DNA from: Nitrospira sp.
Lineage (GTDB): Bacteria > Nitrospirota > Nitrospiria > Nitrospirales > Nitrospiraceae
Length of the DNA: 64,000 nt
NCBI GenBank assembly: GCA_024760525.1
Contig: CP060499.1
Coordinates: 2,108,001 to 2,172,000 of the forward strand
Direction: 5' to 3'
A program made the translations under genes and the position numbers. Below the pieces are notes generated by a model that was given only the letters and a program-made list of their open reading frames with translations, was not told where the DNA came from and searched no databases. The first letter of the stretch is position 1. The number at the start of each line of letters is the position of its first letter. Shown in pieces: positions 17,879-25,494 of this stretch.

Positions 17879-19702
17879 TTATCCATTCTTACGAGAGCAC
17901 TGTGTTGTACTTACACCTACGTTATAATAATTACTTTCTACTGTTGTACATATCTCTTTCGAGGGGGTCGCCCCTTCGGTCCGACTTCCGCTATTCATCA
18001 GCGGATCATTGCTCTCATCACTTTCAAAGTTCTCGTTGACGGTCAGGATCTGCGTACCATTCAGCTTCACGACGAGATCGCCCCCTGCCAGCTGGTACGT
18101 GATCGTGCCATCTGCGCTTTCCCAATCAGTATGCCCGGACTTCTTCACGCCCCCCACCAGCATCCGGCCGTTGACAAAAATCGCTCCCGTGGCATCGGCG
18201 TCCTCAATCCGGTCGTGTCCATCCCCGGTGCTCCAGTAATAGCGGTCGAAGCCCGCCCCGCCCAGCAATGTATCGGTTCCAACCCCACCCGTGAGACGAT
18301 AGAACCCCGTATTCCCCACCAGCAGATCGGCACCTGTACCACCAGTCAGTGAATCAGCGCCACGCCCACCCAGCATGAACGCGCCGTGATTCTGCGTATC
18401 GGTCGCATTCATGCCGCCCGCTCCTGCCTGTACGTACCAATCGCGCAATGCTGGCAGTAAGGATTCGATCCGGTCCCGATCGCTGGCGGTAAAGCTGTTG
18501 GCGAGATAGGTCTGGAAGTAGAGGTCGTAGCCCTTGGTCGTCGTCAGCGTGCTGGAGACATCCTCACGGTCGAATTGGATCCCACCCGTTATGCCCGTGA
18601 ACAATTCCTTCGTCGCCGTCGTGGCATGGGCCGTATTCTCGTAATACATCTGCATGGCAAAGGCGATGAGGGTCTGGCTGACCAGTTTCACCGATGCAAA
18701 GGAATCATCCGCCATCGTCAACCCACCATCCTGCGCCAGCTTCCAGAGATCGTTGGTGAAGCGAGTGAGCATGGCATCGGCTGTGGTTACACCGGGAGCA
18801 TTTCCGTTTTCGTGGCGAACTAGGCGCTCAAGAAAATTTTCTTGGCCTGAATTTGAGGCTGTTGAAAACTTGTATAAATTGCCATCAAAAACCATCGCCA
18901 ACAAATCCGTCAACTTGGACGTGACTTGGCGGAACTGGTCGTTTTGGATGAAAGTCGTGAGCAAGGACTGTGCGTGCAAATCAAAACTTGAACCGAACCA
19001 ATCAGCGGGGCCGTGCATTAAGGGAATTGCTGTGCCGATCGCACTAAAGGTATTAAATGGTGCAGTGGATGAGACGAACTCCCCGGTCACAGAAAACGCC
19101 TTTATGAGGTCAGTATTCGGAATTCCACCAATAACTTGTCGCTCTTGCATAAAATTAGTGAGTCTTGACAGATCACCCTCGCTGTAACCTTGACCAAGCA
19201 GGTAGTTCTTCAGGTTTGCGGCAACGTCTGGACGCACGGCACTTAGTTCCGCAGATTTGGCAAACGGGGCCTGGTCAAAGGTCACGGCCCGTTCACCAAA
19301 AAACACACCCATCAATGCTGCTAAACCGCCACCGAGGCTGTGTCCCGTAAAGGTAATGGTGGCATCGGGATGCTCTTGACGAACTTGTAGATAGTACCTG
19401 GCAGCATCATTGAGTTGAGCAGCGCCAAATCCTGTAGCCAAACCCAAATTGGCAAAATTGTCGACAGTAAATAGCCCATCGGTCCCGGCATAGGAGATGA
19501 CGATTTCCTCGTCTGCTCCAGTTCCCCTACTAAACGAGACCGCTTCAAAACCACTGGATGAGGGTGTGAAGACAGGGCTATTTGGCACATGAAAGGATTC
19601 CGTCCAACCTGTTGGGACGGGAAAGAAGTTAATACCACTGGGGTTGAGAGTTGATTGATAGGCCCGTCCCGCCATCAACGCATATTGGAGATCTGTGATC
19701 AT
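17879..19702 (-). CDS. Class-3 lipase with short RTX segment, C-terminally truncated
   Basis: The protein has 607 residues. ATG 19702 (MITDLQYALMAGRAYQST) aligns with both other lipase starts and lies 8 nt after GAGGG; ATG 19708 is only 2 nt away from it. The lipase domain has ISYAGTDG and the elbow GHSLGG. Two or three RTX units (GGRGADSLTGGTGADLLVG) and the DYFxxGDGxDRIEDADATG region follow. Up to NENFES the sequence parallels the giant protein, with about 88-90% DNA identity near that point. Then 46 unrelated residues (starting DESNDPLMN, ending CSRKNG) replace some 1350. The long RTX array and the type I secretion tail are therefore absent, and export is doubtful. It could be a decaying copy or a reserve of lipase sequence for recombination. 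Confidence 0.8.
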   Translation of the reverse strand: MITDLQYALMAGRAYQSTLNPSGINFFPVPTGWTESFHVPNSPVFTPSSSGFEAVSFSRGTGADEEIVISYAGTDGLFTVDNFANLGLATGFGAAQLNDAARYYLQVRQEHPDATITFTGHSLGGGLAALMGVFFGERAVTFDQAPFAKSAELSAVRPDVAANLKNYLLGQGYSEGDLSRLTNFMQERQVIGGIPNTDLIKAFSVTGEFVSSTAPFNTFSAIGTAIPLMHGPADWFGSSFDLHAQSLLTTFIQNDQFRQVTSKLTDLLAMVFDGNLYKFSTASNSGQENFLERLVRHENGNAPGVTTADAMLTRFTNDLWKLAQDGGLTMADDSFASVKLVSQTLIAFAMQMYYENTAHATTATKELFTGITGGIQFDREDVSSTLTTTKGYDLYFQTYLANSFTASDRDRIESLLPALRDWYVQAGAGGMNATDTQNHGAFMLGGRGADSLTGGTGADLLVGNTGFYRLTGGVGTDTLLGGAGFDRYYWSTGDGHDRIEDADATGAIFVNGRMLVGGVKKSGHTDWESADGTITYQLAGGDLVVKLNGTQILTVNENFESDESNDPLMNSGSRTEGATPSKEICTTVESNYYNVGVSTTQCSRKNG

Positions 19703-19757
19703 CTTCATTACCCTCTTTTGTTAATATTTCGATTGGACGCTATCTTGTGCCTTCGCT

Positions 19758-20471
19758 CTACTTGACGGAGCCATAAGGCACGGCACCGGATCGCTTTTTG
19801 ACAGGTAACCCATCTGCCCCTGTAGGTTCAGGACAGGTACCTCGGTCTTCAATTGGCTCGCGAAGGAGAACGTAAAATTCCTTGCTCGCTCCAGGCTCTC
19901 TGTTCAGTTCTGCGACGGTTTGCGCGCGCACAAATCCGTGAATATGGCTCTCCGCCATCACTTTTTTCTTATATGGCTTATGCTGTAGCGAAAAGACTAT
20001 CAGGTTAATCTTGAACTTCTCCGGAAATTCACTCAGAGAAATAGGCTTTCATCCATCCAGATACTTAAAAAACACATACGGCGGATTTGGCCGATTCCAT
20101 TTTTCGACACTAAGGCATCTTGATGGCAATGTCGCCACATATGGCACGCCATCAAGAAAGTCGAGCGCCAGCAAGTGGAGATTATCAGCATCTGGCGAGG
20201 GACGATTATTACTCTTCCAGATCACCGTCCGATTGACACCAGGAATACTGAACGCCGTGGTATGTTCGGCCAGAGGGGCACCTTGATTAATTTGATGCGG
20301 CAGACTGGAGTCATAGGTGTCGGATCGTTCCACAATAATCGTGCTGCCATCATGCAACAACACTTCTTCCTTCCACGTAAATACCGTCGCACATGCGCTC
20401 ATAGTTATCCCCCAGACCGACATTAAACAGACGGCGGCAACAATCCGGACCAGGAAGAAACAGGCACTCAT
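19758..20471 (-). pseudogene. Partner protein copy 2, split by an in-frame TGA
   Basis: The first part (20471 to 20049) has a lipoprotein-like signal with lipobox TMSAC, then WKEEVLLHDGSTIIVERSDTYD and RCLSVEKWNRPNPPYVFFKYLDG before TGA at 20049-20051. The same frame continues without a shift as KPISLSEFPEKF, and further to ELNREP, YVLLREPIEDRG and a stop at 19758. The paralogues have Trp (KAWQRIPL, KSWQRISL) where the TGA falls, so a TGG to TGA change explains the break. The whole would be about 237 residues. ATG 20471 overlaps the stop of the truncated lipase by ATGA. The 140-residue front fragment may still be made. A sequencing error is the simple alternative. Confidence 0.75.
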
Positions 20472-21010
20472 GTCGCACTCCTTCCCAAGCTGAATACTAG
20501 CGCGAGGTCAGCTTTCGTATAGCCACTGGCAAGCAAGCTTGCTTTCAGATTCGCCGCCACATCCGGTGGTATTAGGCTCAGTTCTGCGAAGTTGGCGAAT
20601 GGTGCTTGATCGAAGGTCACCGCCTGTTCGCCGAAGAACACACCCATCAGGGCCGCCAACCCTCCGCCCAAACTGTGGCCCGTAAACGTAATGGTGGCGT
20701 TGGGATTCGCCGCCTGAACTTGCAGATAGTATTCGGCCGCCTGCAAAAGCTGCACGGAGCCCACCCCAGCGGCCAACCCGATATTCGCTGCGATATCGCC
20801 TAACAGATCGGTCGGATCGGTGCCGGCAAAGGAGAGCACGATGTCGTTGCCACTTTGGAAGGAGATGGCTTCAAAGCCACTATCGTTCAAATTTCGATGT
20901 GAATTCTGAATTTCACTCCACCCTGTTGGTGCTGAAAAGCGATTTACTTGGGTTCGCGTTGAACGATATGAAACGCCCGCCAATAATGCGTACTCAAGAG
21001 TCGTTGCCAT
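20468..21010 (-). CDS. Truncated class-3 lipase (180 residues)
   Basis: The N-terminus MATTLEYALLAGVSYRST and the elbow GHSLGGG (Ser113) match the other two lipases. The frame ends at GYTKADLALVFSLGRSAT, where the homologues continue for hundreds of residues. Only the first half of the lipase fold is present, without the later catalytic residues or any RTX repeats, so it is unlikely to be active. GAGGA lies 8 nt before the ATG. Its last codons contain AAGGAG and its stop overlaps the start of partner copy 2. The arrangement is the same as that of the two 73-codon remnants: a lipase piece feeding translation into a partner gene. Confidence 0.75.
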   Translation of the reverse strand: MATTLEYALLAGVSYRSTRTQVNRFSAPTGWSEIQNSHRNLNDSGFEAISFQSGNDIVLSFAGTDPTDLLGDIAANIGLAAGVGSVQLLQAAEYYLQVQAANPNATITFTGHSLGGGLAALMGVFFGEQAVTFDQAPFANFAELSLIPPDVAANLKASLLASGYTKADLALVFSLGRSAT

Positions 21011-21036
21011 GATTTAGTTCCTCTCGTACAATTGGT

Positions 21037-21762
21037 TTACTTGCAAGTACGTTCAAAGTATTTCTTATTGAATTCGCCCGGCGCGCCCCATCCACATTTA
21101 TAGTGAATCATCTCTTCGCAATTGACCGATGATCCAGCTGTCCCTGGCTTTACCGTCTCCCGCAGAATGCTTTTGTATTCCGGTCTGATTACATGACGGT
21201 TCAATTCTTTGATCTGCTCTGACGAGACAATACCAAGTCTCACCAAGTTCTCTACTTCACGTCCAAGAATGTCGAGAGCCACATTGATGGATTGAAACTC
21301 GGCAGGAAGGGCTTCAAGTGAAATACGCTGCCAGGATTTTCCGTCATACCTGAAGAACACATAGGGCGGATTGGGCCGACCCCATTTGTTGTACGAGAGA
21401 CACAGGTTCGGTTCCGCAACAATGTAGGATGTTCCGCTCAGTACGTGCACAGCCAGCAAATAAAAGTTAGTCCGCCCAAGTTCGTCTCCATATTCGCTGG
21501 TCCAGGTGATGCGCTTATCCAACCCTGGCGGTGTGAAGGCAATCGTGTGCTCTTTGATCGGTGGCGGCTGGCCAACTTCGCGCCGCCCCCCATACGTTTG
21601 CGAGCGGGTGACAACCATCTTGGTTCCGTCATGCAACAGCACTTCTTCCTGCCAGCTATCTCCGCCAAAACCGAAGAGACCGGCTTCGACACCGCCGCTC
21701 AGACACGCCAGTAACACTCCGAGAACGGCGAGTGTGAGAAGCATTGCCTTTTGGTTACTCAT
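21037..21762 (-). CDS. Exported partner protein of the lipase (copy 3)
   Basis: The protein has 241 residues from ATG 21762 (MSNQKAMLLTLAVLG). The signal segment contains VLLAC, a possible lipobox, and SGGVEA, a possible Sec cleavage site, so lipoprotein status is open. The core is nearly that of copy 1: WQEEVLLHDGTKMVVTRSQTYGG, KEHTIAFTPPG, NLCLSYNKWGRPNPPYVFFRYDGKSW, EYKSILRETVK. The tail is shorter (CEEMIHYKCGWG to YFERTCK). GGAAAGGAAAG precedes the ATG, and ATGA overlaps the stop of the 73-codon ORF. The truncated lipase begins 26 bp downstream. The open frame upstream to 21858 is an accident of the overlapping frame and is not used as the start. Confidence 0.8.
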   Translation of the reverse strand: MSNQKAMLLTLAVLGVLLACLSGGVEAGLFGFGGDSWQEEVLLHDGTKMVVTRSQTYGGRREVGQPPPIKEHTIAFTPPGLDKRITWTSEYGDELGRTNFYLLAVHVLSGTSYIVAEPNLCLSYNKWGRPNPPYVFFRYDGKSWQRISLEALPAEFQSINVALDILGREVENLVRLGIVSSEQIKELNRHVIRPEYKSILRETVKPGTAGSSVNCEEMIHYKCGWGAPGEFNKKYFERTCK

Positions 21763-21980
21763 GCCGCTTTCCTTTCCATCCCAAATCCCGAAGCTGCAAC
21801 CTTGCCACCGCAGAAACGTTTGCTTCTTTTTCGATCGATGCAATTCAGGAGGTTCCAAGGCATCCCGGATACAAGTTCCCTGGCCACATTGATGCTGTCC
21901 ACCAAGCTGAGGTTCGAAATCTCACCCACAGGCACAGCAGTGCGGAGCACCGCAATTGGCTGGTCTTTCATTTCACTCAT
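21759..21980 (-). CDS. 73-residue lipase-remnant ORF (copy 2)
   Basis: Same layout as the ORF at 17601-17822, from which it differs at about a dozen residues. The segment LVDSINVARELVSGMPWNLL corresponds to LVSSINVQGEFLAGVPWNVL in the giant lipase. The remaining residues (DRKRSKRF to ERKAA) match nothing I recognise. Its TGA overlaps the ATG of partner copy 3. It is the first or second gene of the putative lipase/partner transcript. It may be a coupling ORF or a fossil; the retention of the frame in both copies slightly favours the former. Confidence 0.5.
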   Translation of the reverse strand: MSEMKDQPIAVLRTAVPVGEISNLSLVDSINVARELVSGMPWNLLNCIDRKRSKRFCGGKVAASGFGMERKAA

Positions 21981-22035
21981 GCGCGTGGATTCCTGGAATG
22001 ATAAATGAGGGGAGATGGTCTAGCTGCAGCTTCGT
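21759..22035. repeat. Duplicated block, copy 2
   Basis: Counterpart of 17601-17875 (about 90% identical). The match ends at 22035, inside the 26-codon ORF described next. Confidence 0.7.
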
Positions 22036-22053
22036 AGCTTTCGCTTCGCTCAT
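21973..22053 (-). CDS. Possible 26-codon leader ORF
   Basis: ATG 22053 follows AAGGAG with 9-nt spacing, the best ribosome binding site in this region. The product starts MSEAKATKLQL and ends HAHE. Its TGA overlaps the start of the 73-codon ORF by 8 bp. It could be a leader for the lipase/partner transcript or the truncated beginning of a lost gene. Copy 1 of the duplicated block lacks this start. Confidence 0.3.
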   Translation of the reverse strand: MSEAKATKLQLDHLPSFIIPGIHAHE

Positions 22054-22579
22054 CGACGCACACTCCTTGGCAGTGTGTGAGAGACCTGAAGAATAGATAT
22101 AGTAAGCTTAAACACTCACGTGTCTATTCTTAATTATAAAGTGAAGTGAGTGTAGAGGCGCCACTGGCTATCTGCCAAGGATCATTTTTGTTCTATGGGG
22201 CTACCAGAGCCAGTTTGTCGGAATCCTGTATCGAGCAGCCTCGTGTGTAGGCTCCAGAGTATTTCCACCATTCTTCTAGTTTATTTCGGCCAAGTTTATT
22301 CTAAGCAGAGTTGACTCGATCCGAGTGTGCCGCTCTGTACCTAATACTCAGGCCCACTTATAGATGTGCTAGAAATCCGGAGGCAAACTAGACAAGGACA
22401 CGTGCAATCGCTCACATCCAGCAACCATCAGCGGCTGAAGCACAAGCGAGTTGTGTACTGATGTTGGGTTAGTATGCGGGTATACGGTTGGTGAGTATCT
22501 GATTAAACAAGACTGATACAGAGTGGAGTAGATTGGGAGAACAATCTGTCCCCGCCCACCATCTTGCCAGAATCCAACC
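22054..22579. other. Non-coding region between lipase locus and polysaccharide cluster
   Basis: No credible ORF is found here. AAGAATAGA (22089-22097) and TCTATTCTT (22123-22131) form a 9-bp inverted repeat with a 25-nt spacer, a possible operator or hairpin. A TATAAT on the minus strand (22133-22138) lies about 80 bp upstream of the leader ORF but lacks a recognisable -35. The left half is AT-richer than the flanks, which fits a boundary or promoter region of an acquired locus. Confidence 0.4.
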
Positions 22580-22656
22580 AGAAGGAGTGCAAGCCCTTAG
22601 AGGCGGCGACCGCTGACTTCCAGGACGGTGATCATCGCGGCAATCAAGCCGGCTTG
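22580..22656. repeat. Right copy of flanking direct repeat (wecA 3' end)
   Basis: This copy lies in the intact WecA-like gene: 17 bp after its stop plus its last 60 bp. It pairs with 10772-10848. Confidence 0.75.
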
Positions 22657-23763
22657 AATGAGCAGGACCACCGCCTCCATCGTGCCGGCCTGCCGAAGGG
22701 CCAGCGCCGCCAGCCCAAGACAGATCGTGAAGAGGAAAATCATGGCGACACTGGCCTGACGCGAGCCAAGAGCGCGCTCCAGACGATGATGTAGATGGTC
22801 TTTTCCCACATAGTCCAGCCAATCTTTCACGGATTTGACCTTTCCGGTTACGATACGCTCCACCGTGATGTGAATCATGTCGTAGATGAGCACTCCGAAG
22901 ATCAGCAGCGGATTGCTGAAGGAGACAATCGGGCTGGAATCGGCCCAGTTTCCCTTCACGGCCAAACAGGCCAATGTGAATCCAATGAAGGTCGATCCGC
23001 CGTCACCTAAGAAAATGACGGCCGGTTTTGCCCCTCGAAAATTATACGGCAGAAACCCAAGGCCTGCTCCGATCATCGCAATCGCGAGCCAACCCAGCCC
23101 CGCTTGGTTCGTCTCAAACGCGACGACGCCCATGAACCCCGCCATCAGAACGGCAAGACCGGTGGCCAATCCATCCATGCCGTCGAAGAAGTTGAATGCA
23201 TTCGTAATTCCAACGATCCAGAGCAGCGTCAGAAAGATATTGGCCATGTCACCAGGCAGTCCCGCGGGAAAGAGCGTCAATGCCTTCCCTGAAGCGATGA
23301 CGATTCCGGCCGCCAGCAATTGGCCAAGCAGCTTGACTGAAGCCGGCAACTCGCGAATATCGTCAAGCACGCCGATGACCAGCAGGAGAGATCCAGCCGC
23401 CAGAATCGCCACCATCCAATCAAGTACGATGGAGTTGAGGAGTATCGATCCGACGAAGCCGGCATACAGGGCAATGCCGCCAAGTCGCGGAGTCGGAGTC
23501 ACATGAATCTTTCGATCGGTCGGTTGATCGACGAGATTCCAGTGATGGCCGATCCATACCATCAACGGCGTCAGGGCTCCGGTTCCAAGAAACGCAAACA
23601 GAAAAATATAGAGCCACCGGAGGCCCTCAAGCTGGAAGAGGTCTCGAACAGCGGGAATCGCCAGCGCGACGGTGCCTAGCGCCGCGCCGGAAATCAGCGG
23701 AGTAATCCAGCGCCAGGTGGTGGCTGTAAACGGAATTGCCAGGTCCGATTGGGTTGCCTTCAT
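22597..23763 (-). CDS. wecA: WecA/TagO-family polyprenyl-phosphate GlcNAc-1-P (or related sugar) transferase
   Basis: This is an integral membrane enzyme of 388 residues that moves a sugar-1-phosphate from a UDP-sugar to undecaprenyl phosphate, the first step of many surface glycans. It has about eleven hydrophobic segments and the conserved cytosolic motifs TDRKIHVTPTPRLGG, VLDDIRELP, NAFNFFDGMDGLA, FLGDGGSTFIGF and the DHLHHRL loop. The ATG at 23763 overlaps the stop of the aminotransferase gene by ATGA; the longer frame to 23925 adds a Gly/Arg-rich stretch unlike the family. It is the last gene of the cluster. The exact sugar is not shown by the sequence, so the symbol names the family only. 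Confidence 0.85.
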   Translation of the reverse strand: MKATQSDLAIPFTATTWRWITPLISGAALGTVALAIPAVRDLFQLEGLRWLYIFLFAFLGTGALTPLMVWIGHHWNLVDQPTDRKIHVTPTPRLGGIALYAGFVGSILLNSIVLDWMVAILAAGSLLLVIGVLDDIRELPASVKLLGQLLAAGIVIASGKALTLFPAGLPGDMANIFLTLLWIVGITNAFNFFDGMDGLATGLAVLMAGFMGVVAFETNQAGLGWLAIAMIGAGLGFLPYNFRGAKPAVIFLGDGGSTFIGFTLACLAVKGNWADSSPIVSFSNPLLIFGVLIYDMIHITVERIVTGKVKSVKDWLDYVGKDHLHHRLERALGSRQASVAMIFLFTICLGLAALALRQAGTMEAVVLLIQAGLIAAMITVLEVSGRRL

Positions 23764-24821
23764 GACCACTCCGACCGTAAAGCCACATGCACCTGGGCCA
23801 CTTCCTCGTCGGTCATCGCCGGAAACAGTGGGATGGAGAGTGCGGTCCGTTCTGCCTCTTCTGCGGAGGGAAACCCATCCAATCCAAGATAGCGATGAAG
23901 CGAACGGAACACCGGCTTCCGACATTGGATGCCATGAGCCTCAAATCGAGCGATCACCTTATTCAGTCCGTCTATGTGCTCTGCCATCCCAGGCAGGCGC
24001 ACGACAAAACGATAGTAGGCATGGGTGTACCCGGTCGGTACGATCGGCTGAACCAATTCTGCGTTCGTCAGCGACGTTCGGTAATCATGAGCCAGCCATT
24101 TACGTCGCTCAAGGAAAGACCCTAACCGTCCCAGCTGCGCCAAACCGATCGCTGCCTGGAGATTCGTCATCTTTAAATTTGTCGACCCAGGGCGGAGGGA
24201 TGGTGTTTCGTCATACTCTCTGAGTCTCCGGGCCCGTTCCAACAAGCCTTCATCCCGCGATAACACCATGCCACCCTCACCTGTGCAGAGCAGCTTCGTG
24301 GCATAGAACGAACAGATGGTCAACAGCCCAACCGACCCTACGGACCTCCCCTGCTCTGCTGCCCCCAGTGTTTGCGCACAGTCCTCGATGATGGGAATTC
24401 CCACCTCCTGAAGCGCCGTCAGATTGGCAGGCAGACCGAACAGATGCGGGACAATCAACGCTTTGGTCTTCGTGGTCACGGCGGCGCGCGCAGCCGACGG
24501 ATCGATATTGAATGTCTCCAGTTCGATGTCCACTAACCGGGGCCTGGCTCCGACACGTTCGGTTGCCAGCATCGGCGCAGCACAGACGTAACTTGGGATG
24601 AGCACCTCATCGCCCGGCCCGATTCCCAATACTCGAAGGGCGACCTCCAATGCGGCCGTTCCAGACGTCATCGCAACCCCACCGGCCAGGCCGAAATACG
24701 CCGCCATTCCTTGCTCAAACTGCTCGACGATACCTCCTTGAGCAAGCTGCCGAGACTGAAGCACCTCAACCGCCGCACGAATGTCGTCCGCTTCGATGGA
24801 AGGTCGTGAATGAGGAATCAT
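23760..24821 (-). CDS. DegT/DnrJ/EryC1/StrS-family PLP aminotransferase
   Basis: The protein has 353 residues. Members transfer an amino group from glutamate or glutamine to a keto group of a nucleotide sugar. Visible family marks are the start PHSRPSIEADDI, AMTSGTAALEVAL, GDEVLIPSYVC, IIEDCAQTLGA and the PLP-binding Lys in SFYATKLLCTGEGGMV, followed by NLKMTNLQAAIGLAQL. The sugar substrate is unknown. Together with the PIG-L deacetylase and WbqC genes just upstream, it suggests an amino sugar or acylated amino sugar in the glycan. It lies 14 bp after the PIG-L gene and overlaps the WecA-like gene by 4 bp. Confidence 0.85.
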   Translation of the reverse strand: MIPHSRPSIEADDIRAAVEVLQSRQLAQGGIVEQFEQGMAAYFGLAGGVAMTSGTAALEVALRVLGIGPGDEVLIPSYVCAAPMLATERVGARPRLVDIELETFNIDPSAARAAVTTKTKALIVPHLFGLPANLTALQEVGIPIIEDCAQTLGAAEQGRSVGSVGLLTICSFYATKLLCTGEGGMVLSRDEGLLERARRLREYDETPSLRPGSTNLKMTNLQAAIGLAQLGRLGSFLERRKWLAHDYRTSLTNAELVQPIVPTGYTHAYYRFVVRLPGMAEHIDGLNKVIARFEAHGIQCRKPVFRSLHRYLGLDGFPSAEEAERTALSIPLFPAMTDEEVAQVHVALRSEWS

Positions 24822-24835
24822 CGTTCGAACGTCGA

Positions 24836-25483
24836 TCAGACCCCAATGTTGATAAACAATCGCAGAGGGAGAAATCCCTCCGCCGTCCGCACGCGGCCTT
24901 GGATACCGCGAAAATGTGCCGACGACCTGACCAGATCCGCAATGCTCAGCCCTTCGATATTCGTCTTCTTCACTTGCGAGGCATGCGCTTCCAACGACTG
25001 AATTTTTCGATCCAACGCCTGCTGAATATCCACAAAGACCGTCGGTGTAAAATTTTGCGTGGTCGGCCCTTCATAGAACAGAACGTTCTTCGTGTATCGT
25101 GTGGCGGTAATTGTACTCATTGCCAAATGCCGATGGTCTTGATGTGTATCATCGTGGTAATGAACAAAAATAAAATGCGGTTCGATCTTTCGCACAATCT
25201 CTTCGACGGTTTGGATCAGCTCGCGCCCGAGGGGAACTTCTGTATCCTTATAGCCTCCCCAGAACACTTCTTCGGCTTGAAGTAATTTGGCCGACCGCTC
25301 TTGCTCCTGCTTGCGCACCGCTGTCTGACCACCGGCTCCGCCTTGTGTCATTACCATGAGAAAAATGCGATGGCCGTTCTCAGCATACTTGATCAATGTC
25401 CCGCCGCATCCTACTTCGATATCGTCCGGATGCGCCCCCAGTGCGAGAATGCGCATTGGTTCTTTGAGATCGGTGCTCCTCAT
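24836..25483 (-). CDS. PIG-L/LmbE-family N-deacetylase
   Basis: A 215-residue zinc-dependent deacetylase of the GlcNAc-PI de-N-acetylase type. The AHPDDIEVGCGGT motif (metal-binding His, Asp, Asp) and the later FVHYHDDTHQDHRHLA (third metal His) are intact. GAGGQTAVRKQEQERSAKLL is a typical middle segment. It probably removes an acetyl group from a sugar of the surface glycan or its precursor. Eleven bp separate it from WbqC. ATG at MRILALG (residue 10) is an alternative start; AGGAGG-like sequence lies before the longer one. Confidence 0.85.
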   Translation of the reverse strand: MRSTDLKEPMRILALGAHPDDIEVGCGGTLIKYAENGHRIFLMVMTQGGAGGQTAVRKQEQERSAKLLQAEEVFWGGYKDTEVPLGRELIQTVEEIVRKIEPHFIFVHYHDDTHQDHRHLAMSTITATRYTKNVLFYEGPTTQNFTPTVFVDIQQALDRKIQSLEAHASQVKKTNIEGLSIADLVRSSAHFRGIQGRVRTAEGFLPLRLFINIGV

Positions 25484-25494
25484 GCCTGTCCCTC

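Noticed and set aside
19758..20471. Frameshift as the cause of the split partner gene
   Set aside because: Both parts are in the same frame; one in-frame TGA explains the break.
19758..20471. TGA read as Trp or selenocysteine
   Set aside because: TGA ends many genes in the window and no SECIS-like element was apparent.
10772..22656. Flanking repeats as insertion-sequence ends
   Set aside because: They are direct, not inverted, coding in origin, and no transposase lies between them.
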